DNA of 6,047 nucleotides, taken from positions 1 through 6,047 of the forward strand of contig JAUHYJ010000241.1 of the NCBI GenBank assembly GCA_030425785.1, in the 5' to 3' direction. Source of the stretch: Acidimicrobiia bacterium. GTDB taxonomy: Bacteria > Actinomycetota > Acidimicrobiia > Acidimicrobiales > Ilumatobacteraceae. A program made the translations under genes and the position numbers. The notes below the pieces were generated by a model that was not told the origin of the DNA, did no database searches, and worked only from the letters and a program-made list of their open reading frames with translations. Positions 5,819 to 6,047 of the stretch are shown here, piece after piece (within the stretch, counting starts at the first letter, position 1; every line of letters begins with the position of its first letter).

Positions 5819-6047
5819 TCACTCCTCGACGATGAAGGCGGTGACCATGCCGAACATGCCGTCGTCGCGCTCGGCATGGGTGAGGATGTGGCAGTGCCAC
5901 GCCCACACGCCGGGGTCGGTCAGCTGGTAGAGGACGGTGTACCGCTCGCCGGGTGCGATGTTGATCGTGTCGCCCGGGATCGGCACCAGCAGCTCCTTGC
6001 CGTCCTTGGCGATGATCCACCCGAGCGGCTGGTGCAGGTGCATGGGG
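5819..6047 (-). CDS. Multicopper oxidase, C-terminal fragment (5' end outside window)
   Basis: Only the last 75 or so residues are present; the frame enters from the right edge. It opens with PMHLHQ, the end of the HPxHxH copper motif, whose first His lies beyond the window. The fragment ends with WHCHILTHAERDDGM, which supplies trinuclear-site histidines flanking the type 1 Cys, then the second type 1 His and the axial Met. Between lies the PGERYTVLYQLTDPGVWAWHCH segment typical of the third cupredoxin domain. The enzyme would oxidise a substrate such as Cu(I), other metals or phenols and reduce oxygen to water, usually outside the membrane. The substrate cannot be told from this piece. The spacing between the type 1 His and the axial Met is HAERDDGM, longer than the common HxxxGM of laccases. 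The Met at 6043 is internal to the copper motif and is not a start. Confidence 0.93.
   Translation of the reverse strand, partial: PMHLHQPLGWIIAKDGKELLVPIPGDTINIAPGERYTVLYQLTDPGVWAWHCHILTHAERDDGMFGMVTAFIVEE

Noticed and set aside
5290..5877. Minus-strand frame of 195 codons across the terminator
   Set aside because: It runs through the 13-bp hairpin and opposite the two-helix membrane protein, is Ser/Thr/Arg-rich, and shows no domain.
1..6047. CRISPR arrays, insertion sequences, tRNA or rRNA genes, riboswitches
   Set aside because: I saw no regularly spaced repeats, transposase, terminal repeats, tRNA cloverleaf or known riboswitch core on either strand.

Overview
The window is high-GC DNA with dense coding on both strands. 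Codon usage, a gene style rich in Asp/Glu/Gly, and actinobacterial-looking type IV pilin and copper oxidase segments suggest an actinobacterium. My best guess is an Acidimicrobiia/Ilumatobacter-like lineage, but this is an inference from style and not from any search.

Layout: (1) A minus-strand three-gene operon is read from about 4137 down to the left edge. Its order is a small PilV-like prepilin (4137-3664), a PilW/GspJ-like prepilin carrying a von Willebrand factor A (VWA) domain (3671-1686), and a PilX/GspK-like protein with a fibronectin type III domain (1647 to beyond position 1). The first two genes overlap by 8 bp; the last two are 38 bp apart. (2) A 440-bp intergenic region (4138-4577) separates this operon from a divergent plus-strand pair. 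It contains an AT-rich patch with inverted repeats, a tandem TTGACG repeat and a 7-bp palindrome around a -10-like element. (3) The plus-strand pair is 4578-5324, an exported protein with a C-terminal membrane anchor, and 5327-5659, a two-helix membrane protein. The genes are 2 bp apart and neither is a family I recognise. (4) A 13-bp perfect hairpin at 5713-5744 lies between convergent genes and probably terminates transcription from both sides. (5) The C-terminus of a multicopper oxidase is encoded on the minus strand (6047-5819) and runs in from the right edge.

The three left-hand genes look like a minor-pilin set of the pilV-pilW-pilX kind. Such proteins form the priming complex or tip of a type IV pilus. 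In proteobacteria the VWA-bearing tip protein is the separate PilY1. Here a complete VWA metal site sits inside the PilW-like pilin, followed by a prealbumin/Cna-B-like C-terminal domain, and the PilX-like partner carries a large beta-rich ectodomain plus FN3. The simplest reading is an adhesive pilus tip built from modular pilins. This is the most interesting feature of the window. Several very long plus-strand open frames opposite this operon are antisense shadows of GC-rich codons and are not annotated.
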